Shown here: positions 57,132-64,000 of the stretch, piece by piece
Numbering within the stretch: the first letter of the stretch is position 1
Layout: every line of letters starts with the position of its first letter
From: Oceanobacter kriegii DSM 6294
GTDB taxonomy: Bacteria; Pseudomonadota; Gammaproteobacteria; Pseudomonadales; Oceanobacteraceae
Length of the DNA: 64,000 nt
Reading direction: 5' to 3'
Assembly: GCF_000422845.1 (NCBI RefSeq)
Contig: NZ_KE383933.1
Location: forward strand, 1-64,000
Made by a program: the position numbers and the translations under genes
Notes under the pieces: generated by a model
Databases searched by the model: none
The model's input: the letters and a program-made list of their open reading frames with translations, nothing else
What the model was told of the DNA's origin: nothing

Positions 57132-57555
57132 AAATTTCCTTCGCGCGTTTTACAAATGAATCAACCATCATATTGGCTACCTGCTTGAATACGGCACTGA
57201 GGGCCATACCGGTAATCTTGTTCGCCACTTCAAATTCCATGTCCAGGGATACCTTGCATGCATCGTCAGACAGTTTTTGAAAGTGCCAAACGCCGTGAAA
57301 ACGGGTAAACGGGCCGTCCAACAGCTCCATTTCCATCTTCTCGGGATGCACCAAACGGTTATGCGTGCTGAAGCTCTGATTAATCCCGGCCTTCGAGATC
57401 GTCAGCGTGGCTTTGATAAAATCATCGCCCTCATCAATCACTTCCGTTTTCTTGCAGCCATCCAGAAACTCAGGATAGCGACGCACATCATTTACCAGAT
57501 CAAACATTTGCTCGGCACTGTGCATTACCAGCGCACTGCGTGTAATGGTGGTCAT
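57124..57555 (-). CDS. ratA: RatA / coenzyme Q-binding START-domain protein
   Basis: The 143-residue protein of the polyketide-cyclase/START family includes SAEQMFDLVNDVRRYPEFLDGCKKTEV and FTRFHGVWHFQKL. E. coli RatA was described as a ribosome-association toxin; eukaryotic Coq10 homologues bind ubiquinone. The ATG at 57555 gives the standard length; the open frame's extra N-terminal codons are rejected. In many gammaproteobacteria ratA is directly divergent from smpB; here a transporter gene intervenes. Confidence 0.93.
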   Translation of the reverse strand: MTTITRSALVMHSAEQMFDLVNDVRRYPEFLDGCKKTEVIDEGDDFIKATLTISKAGINQSFSTHNRLVHPEKMEMELLDGPFTRFHGVWHFQKLSDDACKVSLDMEFEVANKITGMALSAVFKQVANMMVDSFVKRAKEIYG

Positions 57556-57635
57556 GATACCTCGTTGCTTGGCCAAAACAGCGCCAGCGCCCGAAGGCGC
57601 TGACGCATGCATCTAACGTTGGCTGATCACGCGGA

Positions 57636-58994
57636 TCAGAAGATGCCCAGACCTTTAATGAAGATGTAACCCACAGCCAGTGGAGAAACAAACTTCAGCA
57701 TGAAGATCCACAGGTTGAACAGCACAGGAGACTGTACACGGGCTTCATGAGCGATAGTTTCCTTGCGAACAAACCAGCCAACAAATACAGCAATCAGGAT
57801 ACCACCGAGCGGCAGCATGATGTTAGACGTCAGGAAGTCCAGGCTGTCAAAGAAGGTTTTGCCGAACAGGGTGAAGTCGCTTGCCACGTTGAAAGACACA
57901 ACAGTACCCAGACCCAGCAACCAGGAGAAACCACACACAGCAGTGGTTGCCACCAAACGGGAATGGCCCTTTTCAACCGCCCAGGCAATCGCTGGCTCGG
58001 CGATGGAAATCGCAGAGCTCCAAGCCGCAATCGCAACCAGTACGAAGAACACAGTACCGATCAGATCACCCAGTGGCAGACCCGCGAAAGCAATTGGCAG
58101 AGTCTGGAACATCAGACCCGGGCCAGCACCTGGCTCCAGACCGTTGGAGAACACCACCGAGAAAATCACGATACCGGCAACCAGAGCCACCAGCGTATCC
58201 AGAATACCTACGGTCAGAACGGTTTTACCAAGAGAAGCCTGCTTCGGCATGTACGAGCCGTACGCCATGATGGCGCCCATGCCCAGAGACAGGGTAAAGA
58301 AGGAGTGACCCAAAGCCACCACCACGCTCTCGCCAGACAGCTTGCTGAAATCAACACTGAACAGGAACGACAGCGCTTCACCAAAGCCAGGAGTGGTAAG
58401 CGCGTAGCCCAACAGCAGCACCAGCATGATGAACAACAAAGGCATCAGCATACGCAGGCTGTTTTCCAGCCCCTTGTGAACACCACGAACCAGCACCACG
58501 CCAACCAGCACAGTAAAGATGGTATGCAATACCGTCAGCTGAACCGGGTCGCCCAGCAGGCCACCAAATTGCTCGCCCGCTACATCCGCATTGGCACCGT
58601 CAAACACGCCAGTCGCCATTTTAACGATGTACGACAGGGTCCAACCGGCGATCACACTGTAAAAAGACAGAATAAAGAAACCCGCCAGTGCGCCCATCCA
58701 ACCGATGGAACGGAAGAACACCGGAGCATTTTCAGACTGCGTAATGTTACGCATGGTATTGATTGGGCTCATGCGGCCCTTACGGCCCAACATGACTTCC
58801 GCCATCATCACCGGAATACCGGCACACAAAATACACGCCAGATACACCAGCACAAACGCACCACCGCCATTTTCGCCGGTGATGTAAGGGAACTTCCAGA
58901 TGTTACCGAGTCCAACTGCTGAACCGGTAGCAGCCAATACAAAAGTCCAACGGCTTGCCCACACTCCGTGCATACCGGTTTTGTCAGAATTCAT
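57636..58994 (-). CDS. NSS/SNF-family Na+-dependent transporter
   Basis: The 452-residue protein of the neurotransmitter:sodium symporter fold (LeuT type) has the N-terminal signature WASRWTFVLAATGSAVGLGNIWKFPYITGENGGGAFVLVYL and about eleven to twelve membrane segments. It probably imports an amino acid or tryptophan-like compound with Na+. It lies between ratA and smpB, 80 bases upstream of ratA on the same strand. Confidence 0.93.
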   Translation of the reverse strand: MNSDKTGMHGVWASRWTFVLAATGSAVGLGNIWKFPYITGENGGGAFVLVYLACILCAGIPVMMAEVMLGRKGRMSPINTMRNITQSENAPVFFRSIGWMGALAGFFILSFYSVIAGWTLSYIVKMATGVFDGANADVAGEQFGGLLGDPVQLTVLHTIFTVLVGVVLVRGVHKGLENSLRMLMPLLFIMLVLLLGYALTTPGFGEALSFLFSVDFSKLSGESVVVALGHSFFTLSLGMGAIMAYGSYMPKQASLGKTVLTVGILDTLVALVAGIVIFSVVFSNGLEPGAGPGLMFQTLPIAFAGLPLGDLIGTVFFVLVAIAAWSSAISIAEPAIAWAVEKGHSRLVATTAVCGFSWLLGLGTVVSFNVASDFTLFGKTFFDSLDFLTSNIMLPLGGILIAVFVGWFVRKETIAHEARVQSPVLFNLWIFMLKFVSPLAVGYIFIKGLGIF

Positions 58995-59147
58995 GTTATT
59001 CTTCTCCGCTTTACGAATCGCGCTATTGTCAAAGATTTGTCATTTAGCCTCAACCCAATGTCGACCCAGTTTTGAACCTTTTCGCGCTAACGTGGAAAGA
59101 AACTGTGCGATATCATGCCGGCAAGCCCGAATTTCAGTTAGTGCCCT

Positions 59148-59630
59148 ATGAGTGCCAAGAAAAAACCAAAAGCATCCAGCCCGACCATCGCCCTCAACAA
59201 AAAGGCGCGACATGACTACTTCCTGGAAGACAAACTGGAAGTCGGATTGGAGTTGCAAGGCTGGGAAGTAAAATCCATGCGTGAAGGCAAATGCCAGCTG
59301 GTTGACTCGTTTGTCGAGTTTCACCGCGGCGAAGCCTGGCTTCACGGAGCCCTGATCACACCACTGAACCAGGCATCGACCCACGTCGTGTGCGAACCTC
59401 GTCGTGAGCGCAAGCTGCTGATGCACCGCAAGGAAATCGAACGCCTGCAACAAAAAGTGCAAGCCAAAGGCTACACCTGTGTGTGCACCGCCATTTACTG
59501 GAAAGGCCACATGATCAAAGGCGAAATCGCCCTCGCCAAAGGTAAACAGATGCACGACAAGCGCAACAGCAGCAAAGACCGCGACTGGGCGAAACAGAAA
59601 GAACGCATCATGAAGCACTCCGTGCGCTGA
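59148..59630 (+). CDS. smpB: SsrA-binding protein SmpB
   Basis: It binds tmRNA and brings it to stalled ribosomes. The 160-residue protein includes ALNKKARHDYFLEDKLEVGLELQGWEVKSMREGKC and the basic C-terminal tail HDKRNSSKDRDWAKQKERIMK that enters the mRNA channel. The tmRNA gene lies 180 bases downstream on the same strand, the usual gene order. Confidence 0.97.
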   Translation: MSAKKKPKASSPTIALNKKARHDYFLEDKLEVGLELQGWEVKSMREGKCQLVDSFVEFHRGEAWLHGALITPLNQASTHVVCEPRRERKLLMHRKEIERLQQKVQAKGYTCVCTAIYWKGHMIKGEIALAKGKQMHDKRNSSKDRDWAKQKERIMKHSVR

Positions 59631-59809
59631 TTCGTAACTCTTATTGTAAAAACAAATAAAAACAGGGGCTTGGCAAACGTACTGAATGTGCTTTACCATT
59701 CCCCTCTTGCTCGAGAAAGCCAAACTTTCTGGTTCCACAAAAGGAACTTTTGCAGTGAAGTAGCCTCATAGCATGACTGGCGTCAGTTAGCAGCCAGTAA
59801 CACGGTTCT

Positions 59810-60169
59810 GGGGATGATCCGGATTCGACGTTGATTACAAAGCTAGCGGTGCATGTCGAGAGGGTAAGACGATCTCGTAAATAAACGTCCTACAAAGTTA
59901 TAGTCGCAAACGACGAAAACTACGCACTGGCAGCCTAATAACCCTGCCTACCTCCGAACTCAGGTGCCTATGACTGGGGGACGAGGGCTGAGCCCCATAG
60001 GATCGCCTGGATGTTTCGCTCGGAACTGAACGGCTAAAACCTGATCGAGCTCGCTGGTCATGCCCTGTCACTCGGGCCGTGCCTGGCTAAATCAATAGAG
60101 ATGACTAAGCATGTAGATCTTCTAGTGGAGGATTGGCGGACGCGGGTTCAACTCCCGCCATCTCCACCA
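59810..60169 (+). ncRNA. ssrA: Transfer-messenger RNA (tmRNA)
   Basis: The 5' end GGGGATGATCCGGATTCGACG pairs with the 3' CATCTCC before CCA as a tRNA-like acceptor stem; the T arm is GCGGGTTCAACTCCCGC. The tag frame GCAAACGACGAAAACTAC onwards begins at 59906 and encodes ANDENYALAA, with TAA TAA stops at 59936. The 360-base length is typical. The 3' end is a common integrase target, and an integrase gene lies just downstream. Confidence 0.97.
60141..60169 (+). other. Probable attachment site (attL) of the integrated element at the tmRNA 3' end
   Basis: The tmRNA T-arm/acceptor end is a frequent target of tyrosine integrases. Here an integrase gene and element-like genes follow directly. The exact core cannot be fixed because the other end (attR) is outside the window. 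Confidence 0.55.
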
Positions 60170-60175
60170 AATCCA

Positions 60176-60212
60176 AAAAACCCCAAGTGATTGATTCATT
60201 TGGGGTTTTTTT
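60176..60212. terminator. Rho-independent terminator of ssrA
   Basis: The stem AAAAACCCCAA/TTGGGGTTTTT with an inner AT-rich loop lies seven bases after the tmRNA CCA end. Confidence 0.9.
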
Positions 60213-60264
60213 ATGCCTGTAGGATGTTCACGCTGTCGCTAGAGACCATGGTTGACCTCGGAGT

Positions 60265-60434
60265 TCTTTATCATGATAAAGATTCCTGCGCCTCTGCATG
60301 GCTGAAAAGTACTTTTTCTTTGTCATGATAAAGAGTTCAGCGTCCCTGCCCGTCTTAAAAGTACTTTCTTTATCATGATAAAGATCCGCGCCTCTGCCCG
60401 TCTTAAAAGTACTTTTTCTTTATCATGATAAAGA
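60265..60434. repeat. Four phased palindromes between the tmRNA and the integrase gene
   Basis: Four copies of the 18-bp palindrome TCTTTATCATGATAAAGA lie at 60265, 60317 (one mismatch), 60367 and 60417, spaced 52, 50 and 50 bases. Three spacers, each between consecutive copies, also share a second palindrome AAAAGTACTTT and the phrase CCTCTGCCCGTCTT, so the whole is a 50-bp tandem unit. The last copy ends one base before the integrase stop codon. The position suggests arm-type integrase or excisionase binding sites, or an element replication/maintenance site. Confidence 0.85.
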
Positions 60435-61463
60435 TTACTGGATGCTGTGAGAGAAATCGGGAAGTTCTGCTGTCGTTTTTCGCGCTTGTTTTTGAAGCGG
60501 GTTCAACTCGATCGCCTCCCGAAGATGATCGGGGGAAAGGTGGGCGTAACGCATTGTGACGGTGATGTTTGCGTGCCCCAGGATTCTCTGCAGGGTGACA
60601 ACATTTCCACCGTTCATGATGAAGTGGCTGGCGAATGAATGCCTTAGCGCGTGGGCGGCCTGACCTGCTGGCAGCTCAATGCCGCTCCGATCCAATGCCC
60701 GTCGGAATGCAGAAAGGGAATTTGAAAAACGTTTGTGTGTTTTGAGATGTTCCTGAATCTCTGAAAAAAGTACTTTATTCACGGGAACTGATCGGGTCTT
60801 TCCGGATTTTGTTTTAACAAAGGTGAGCTGACCGTTCCGAAGGTTTCTCAAGGTCAACGATTGAGCCTCCCCCCATCGCGCTCCTGTCGAAAGGCAGATC
60901 CTTGTGAGAAGGTGAACATGAGGGTTTTCTGTTCCGCTGGCGATTGTGTTCAACAGAATTGAAATTTCACTTCTGGTCAGGAACGCGAGTTCGTTTTCTG
61001 GAATCTTGATCGGTTTGAGCTTAGCCAATGGGTTTGGATACTCGATTTCATCGATTTCGATCAATCGATTAAACATGGCGTTCAGGTATCCCAAGTGATT
61101 GTTAAGTGTTTTTGGCGAAATACCTTTTTTGTGTCTGATTGCAAAATGATTTGCGATATCGGATGCCGTTAGCCCTTGCCCTGCCGGGTTATTGATTTGA
61201 CTAAAAATCGTTAGTAACACCCGATATCTTCGTTCTCCATCCCGTAAAAAAACACCGGCAACCTTGTACCATGTGTCGGCCAAATCTGAACATTTACGGG
61301 GGTCTCTTGCTTTATATCCTAAGGCCGAAGTTCTAATCCTATTATTCATTCGGCTTATGAAAAACTCAGCTTCTCGTTTTGTCTGAAATGTTTTTCTGTG
61401 ACGAACGCCATCGATTCGAACGTCTATTTTCCATTGCCCATTAGTGGATTTTTTTAACGCCAT
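60435..61463 (-). CDS. int: Tyrosine recombinase (phage-type integrase)
   Basis: The 342-residue protein has an N-terminal arm-type DNA-binding region (WKIDVRIDGVRHRKTFQTKREAEFFISRM), a SAM-like core-binding domain and a catalytic domain with all motifs in order: STGARWGEAQSL (Arg), KTKSGKTRSVP (Lys), HALRHSFASHF (His-x-x-Arg), LGHANITVTMRYAHL (His and nucleophile Tyr). I start at MALKKS (61463) rather than the open frame's upstream start; the preceding HTH gene overlaps it by 10 bases. It presumably inserts the element into the tmRNA 3' end. Its stop directly abuts the palindrome array. Confidence 0.93.
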   Translation of the reverse strand: MALKKSTNGQWKIDVRIDGVRHRKTFQTKREAEFFISRMNNRIRTSALGYKARDPRKCSDLADTWYKVAGVFLRDGERRYRVLLTIFSQINNPAGQGLTASDIANHFAIRHKKGISPKTLNNHLGYLNAMFNRLIEIDEIEYPNPLAKLKPIKIPENELAFLTRSEISILLNTIASGTENPHVHLLTRICLSTGARWGEAQSLTLRNLRNGQLTFVKTKSGKTRSVPVNKVLFSEIQEHLKTHKRFSNSLSAFRRALDRSGIELPAGQAAHALRHSFASHFIMNGGNVVTLQRILGHANITVTMRYAHLSPDHLREAIELNPLQKQARKTTAELPDFSHSIQ

Positions 61464-61717
61464 TCTTTGGGTTCCTGATGCTTTTCTGGGTGTGATGGGT
61501 CTCCTGAACCATAGGCCAACCACAGCCTAAGCTCAGGAACCATCAGGCCTACAAGGCGGATCTCGGTAGATGAGATTCGAACATCGCCCCTTAGGATTGA
61601 TTGCCATCGATGCAAGGGGATTTGTGTGATATCGGCCAGTTCGGAATGTGTAATCCCGAGTTTTCTAACGCAATATCTCAATCGTTTTAGATCGTCCGAA
61701 TAGTTTTTTGTCGGCAT
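61454..61717 (-). CDS. Small helix-turn-helix protein, probable element repressor
   Basis: The 87-residue protein has a Cro/C1-like helix-turn-helix in KLGITHSELADITQIPLHRWQSILRGDVRIS, followed by a short C-terminal part. No named family is recognised. It is the first gene of a two-gene unit with the integrase (10-base overlap) and divergent from the replication gene. Two similar 12-bp operator-like sites stand just upstream of its ATG, which suggests autoregulation. Confidence 0.75.
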   Translation of the reverse strand: MPTKNYSDDLKRLRYCVRKLGITHSELADITQIPLHRWQSILRGDVRISSTEIRLVGLMVPELRLWLAYGSGDPSHPEKHQEPKEWR

Positions 61718-61723
61718 ATAAAA

Positions 61724-61755
61724 ACCGCTTAGTGGTTGTATTCACCGCTTGGTGG
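61724..61755. promoter_or_regulatory. Paired operator-like sites upstream of the HTH gene
   Basis: ACCGCTTAGTGG (61724-61735) and ACCGCTTGGTGG (61744-61755) lie 20 bases apart, two helical turns. The second contains the inverted half-sites CACC-GCTT-GGTG. They begin 7 bases upstream of the HTH start codon. Confidence 0.6.
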
Positions 61756-61839
61756 ATAGTTGTTTCTGATTCTTTTTTTTTGATATTAGCAATGGAGCGA
61801 GGAATCAATATTTTTTTCGAAAAAAATCGAAATCAATTG

Positions 61840-61868
61840 TTGACGGCGGGAAATTTTGCGGATAAATT
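61840..61868 (+). promoter_or_regulatory. Predicted promoter of the replication gene
   Basis: TTGACG and TAAATT are separated by 17 bases. A perfect 16-base palindrome of seven T, CG and seven A lies just upstream at 61811-61826. The 297-base region between the HTH and replication genes holds nothing else that I can call. Confidence 0.5.
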
Positions 61869-62014
61869 TTTTCGGCGTTCGAGGGAATTTGCCGATTTCT
61901 GAGAGCGTTTTCATTTGATGTTCGAGGGGGGTGCGGATTGCCGTCCGTCCCCCCTCTTTTTGCCAGTTTCGGGTTGCCGCCCTTGCTGGCGCTCCTGCCG
62001 GAACAGGAAAAAGA

Positions 62015-63925
62015 ATGATGAACGCCAAAGCCGATTGCGTCAATCCGTCCAGATTTGCGTCCGAAGAATTTTCGCCGTTTCGACACCTCGTCACGGATTT
62101 GAAAAATTTGCCTTCGGACACGAATTTTCCGCTTCTCGTTCACGACCTCAGAAAAAAATTTCTCGTTCGAATTCCGTGGGGGCTTTCGCACCTTTCCGAG
62201 TTCTCGTTTTGCTCTTCCGACGAAGAACTTTCCGAAATCGCCGAAGTGATTGCCGCTGCTGCCGGGACTGCCGTTTGGCGGATGGCGGAGCTTTCCGGGA
62301 GCGTTGCCGACCTTCACGCTCCCGATTGGCGAGAAGAATTTTCACTTGATGAGCTTGTGCTCATTCTCTTTGCCGCTCAGCGTTTCACCCGCGGCCACGA
62401 CGTTCAACCGTGCGAACTTTCGTCAACGCAAATGGGTTCGGCGACTTTGGTGCGGGCTGCAATTCTCCGGATGACTGACACCCGATGGTGGCGCAAGCGC
62501 CTGAAGACCGAAAAAGTCCTTCGGATCGACGAATTTCTTCGTGATCGTGGGCTGGTGCATCGCGGTCGCAACCGCTACGCCAGCCGCGCGGCGGTGGCAA
62601 CAATGAAATTTCGAAACGCCCAAAACGAGCGTTTTCTTCAGGACCGTCACGCTCTTTCCTCCGACGGTCTCGAAATTTGTTTGGCTGATTGCCGGGGGAT
62701 CTCCGATCCGGAGATTCGTCGAATCGAGCTGATGGTCAGGTTGCGCGGACTCGAAGAACGCGCGGAAGAACTCGGGTTCGAGACGGTCTTTCTGACGCAC
62801 TCTCTTCCGTCCCGCTTTCACGCCGTCCGCCAACGAAGCCGTTTCCGTGGCCAAAAAAGATTTTTCTCACATTGCGAGAAGAACCCCGTTTTCGACGGGA
62901 GCACTCCCCGCCAAGGAAACGCGCATTCTCTCTCGGTCCAGAAAGCCGCTCTTGCGGCGGTTCGTCGGAACAAAATGCAGTTCTTCGGCGTTCGGGTCGT
63001 TGAGCCGCACCACGACGGCACCCCGCACACGCATTTTCTTTTTTTCGTCAGTCCTGGCGATTCAGATCGGTTCGCGGAGATCTGGCGCGATTTTGCTTGC
63101 CGGGATTCCCCGGAAGAAGTTGAAGACAACCCTTCGGCTCGTCTCGACGTGAAATTTTTCGGGCCGGAAGATTCAGCCGTCGGATATTTGGCGAAGTACA
63201 TCGCCAAGGGCGTCGACGGTCACTCTCTCGACAACGGTTCGGACGCGGATTCGGTCGATTCCGAATGGGCCGGATCGGACGCCGTGATGGCCGCGACCGA
63301 CATTGTTTGCTGGGCACGTGCTCATCGCATTCGCCAATTTCAGTTCCTCGGATGCCCGCCGGTCACCGTTTGGCGGGAGCTTCGCCGTCTCTCGGTGTCT
63401 GTCGAATCCGCGTCTCTGGAGCAGCTTCGGGCTGCCGCCAACGAAGGGGATTTTCGCCGCTTTCTCGAATTGATGGGCGTCGCAAAAAAGCGAACCGAGT
63501 ACACCTTTTTGCCGCTTTACGGTGCTGGCCAAAGCCTCGTTCTTCAGACCGGAGAGATCGTCGAGCGTTTGGAAACTCGGTTTGGTGATCCTGCCAAGCG
63601 GGTTCTTGGACTTTGCTCCGTCGCCCTTGGTCTGGAAGCGCTCACGCGGTGCGCGATTTGGGGGGTCGGCTCCGAGGCTGAAGTTCGAGCCGCCAAAACC
63701 ATCATGCTTGGCGTCGTCGACATGGCCGGGTGCCTTTCGGGGGATTCCGGACGCGGCGCGGAGCGTCCGCGTCGGAATCTCCCGATTGGCGCTGAGGCCA
63801 ATCCGGCCGCGAAGCGGCCCCTTGGTCCCGTCGAAATAACTGCTCGCGGGTCCGCGAAACCACATTTCGAATTCACCGGAAGCCGAATCGAAGAAGGTGA
63901 AAAAATCCTCAAAACGTTGGCCTGA
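62015..63925 (+). CDS. HUH replication initiator (phage gpA-type, twin tyrosine)
   Basis: The 636-residue protein has the rolling-circle motif EPHHDGTPHTHFLFF (metal-binding His338-x-His340). Fifty residues later it has GYLAKYIAKGV with two tyrosines, Tyr391 and Tyr395, as in phiX174 gpA and P2-type gpA nickases. The long N-terminal region, with LARL-like helical segments, has no motif I know. The ATG at 62015 follows AGGAAAAAG; the frame is open from 61931. Codon use is unlike the neighbours, with many TTC, TCG and CGA/CGG words. It is the core replication gene of the integrated element, which replicates by nicking of one strand. Confidence 0.82.
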   Translation: MMNAKADCVNPSRFASEEFSPFRHLVTDLKNLPSDTNFPLLVHDLRKKFLVRIPWGLSHLSEFSFCSSDEELSEIAEVIAAAAGTAVWRMAELSGSVADLHAPDWREEFSLDELVLILFAAQRFTRGHDVQPCELSSTQMGSATLVRAAILRMTDTRWWRKRLKTEKVLRIDEFLRDRGLVHRGRNRYASRAAVATMKFRNAQNERFLQDRHALSSDGLEICLADCRGISDPEIRRIELMVRLRGLEERAEELGFETVFLTHSLPSRFHAVRQRSRFRGQKRFFSHCEKNPVFDGSTPRQGNAHSLSVQKAALAAVRRNKMQFFGVRVVEPHHDGTPHTHFLFFVSPGDSDRFAEIWRDFACRDSPEEVEDNPSARLDVKFFGPEDSAVGYLAKYIAKGVDGHSLDNGSDADSVDSEWAGSDAVMAATDIVCWARAHRIRQFQFLGCPPVTVWRELRRLSVSVESASLEQLRAAANEGDFRRFLELMGVAKKRTEYTFLPLYGAGQSLVLQTGEIVERLETRFGDPAKRVLGLCSVALGLEALTRCAIWGVGSEAEVRAAKTIMLGVVDMAGCLSGDSGRGAERPRRNLPIGAEANPAAKRPLGPVEITARGSAKPHFEFTGSRIEEGEKILKTLA

Positions 63926-63945
63926 AGGGCCGAAGGAGCAAAAAA

Positions 63946-64000
63946 ATGATTCGAATTGAAGTCCTGCAGGGTCACCACCTGCCTCAGCAACGCCCGACAA
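63946..64000 (+). CDS. Partial gene following the replication initiator
   Basis: An AAGGAG site seven bases upstream precedes an ATG, and the frame MIRIEVLQGHHLPQQRP stays open to the window edge. Its place right after the Rep gene is where filamentous phages keep their single-stranded-DNA-binding protein, but 18 codons do not allow identification. Confidence 0.5.
   Translation, partial: MIRIEVLQGHHLPQQRPT

Noticed and set aside
59670-59698. TTGGCA-17-TTACCA as the ssrA promoter
   Set aside because: The -10 match is poor and the distance to the mature 5' end is over 100 bases; not convincing enough to list as a feature.
60265-60434. CRISPR-like reading of the four palindromic repeats
   Set aside because: The spacers are near-identical to one another, the repeats are perfect palindromes, and no cas genes are near.
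63173-64000. 275-codon minus-strand frame opposite the Rep gene
   Set aside because: A by-product of the Rep gene's codon bias; the Rep motifs are on the plus strand.

Overview
The window looks like chromosomal DNA of a marine, aerobic gammaproteobacterium, most likely in or near the Oceanospirillales/Pseudomonadales. This rests on the dnaK-dnaJ-dapB-carA-carB-greA gene order, a Pseudomonas-type Fur without the E. coli CxxC pair, a tmRNA whose tag reads ANDENYALAA, Na+-coupled transporters, a complete beta-oxidation block and betaine/phosphonate-type metabolism. The genus is a guess that no tool has tested.

Layout. 1-7.8 kb: a fatty-acid oxidation block on the minus strand (thiolase, FadB-type multifunctional enzyme, acyl-CoA dehydrogenase, ETF-ubiquinone oxidoreductase) with a divergent AraC-type regulator. 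9.3-19.1 kb: a surface cluster of an OmpA-family protein, a giant (about 2640 aa) Ig-like/thrombospondin-type-3 repeat protein and a translationally coupled small beta-barrel. 19.3-25.3 kb: a MetE-like methyltransferase, then a BCCT transporter, an HD-domain oxygenase and a gamma-butyrobetaine-hydroxylase-like dioxygenase divergent from a LysR regulator. This set resembles the TmpA/TmpB pathway that releases glycine betaine and phosphate from a trimethylated phosphonate. 25-37.9 kb: miscellaneous genes, including a LEA14-like lipoprotein, LysE exporter, heme-type TonB receptor with a Fur box, aldo-keto reductase, YigZ, an orphan ParA-like ATPase, TatD-type nuclease, patatin, Na+/H+ antiporter and glycosyltransferase. 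38-41.3 kb: glpKD.

42-60.2 kb is conserved housekeeping: greA, carB and carA (TTG start, with a leader that looks attenuated), a LuxR/HapR-type TetR regulator lying between dapB and carA, dapB, dnaJ, dnaK and grpE (a textbook sigma-32 promoter), SOS-controlled recN, fur, bamE, rnfH, ratA, an NSS transporter, smpB and ssrA. From the tmRNA 3' end to the window edge lies an integrated mobile element: a tyrosine integrase, a small HTH repressor with paired operators, and a HUH/twin-tyrosine replication initiator, followed by the start of another small gene. Four 18-bp palindromes at 50-52-bp intervals fill the gap between the presumed attachment site and the integrase stop codon.

Three copies of a 250-296-bp element with 20-21-bp terminal inverted repeats (a MITE-like family) sit at gene 3' ends at about 9.0, 41.5 and 55.5 kb. 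The items most worth a second look are the giant repeat-protein operon, this MITE family, the phased palindrome array of the tmRNA-integrated element, the TmpAB-like cluster and the carA leader.
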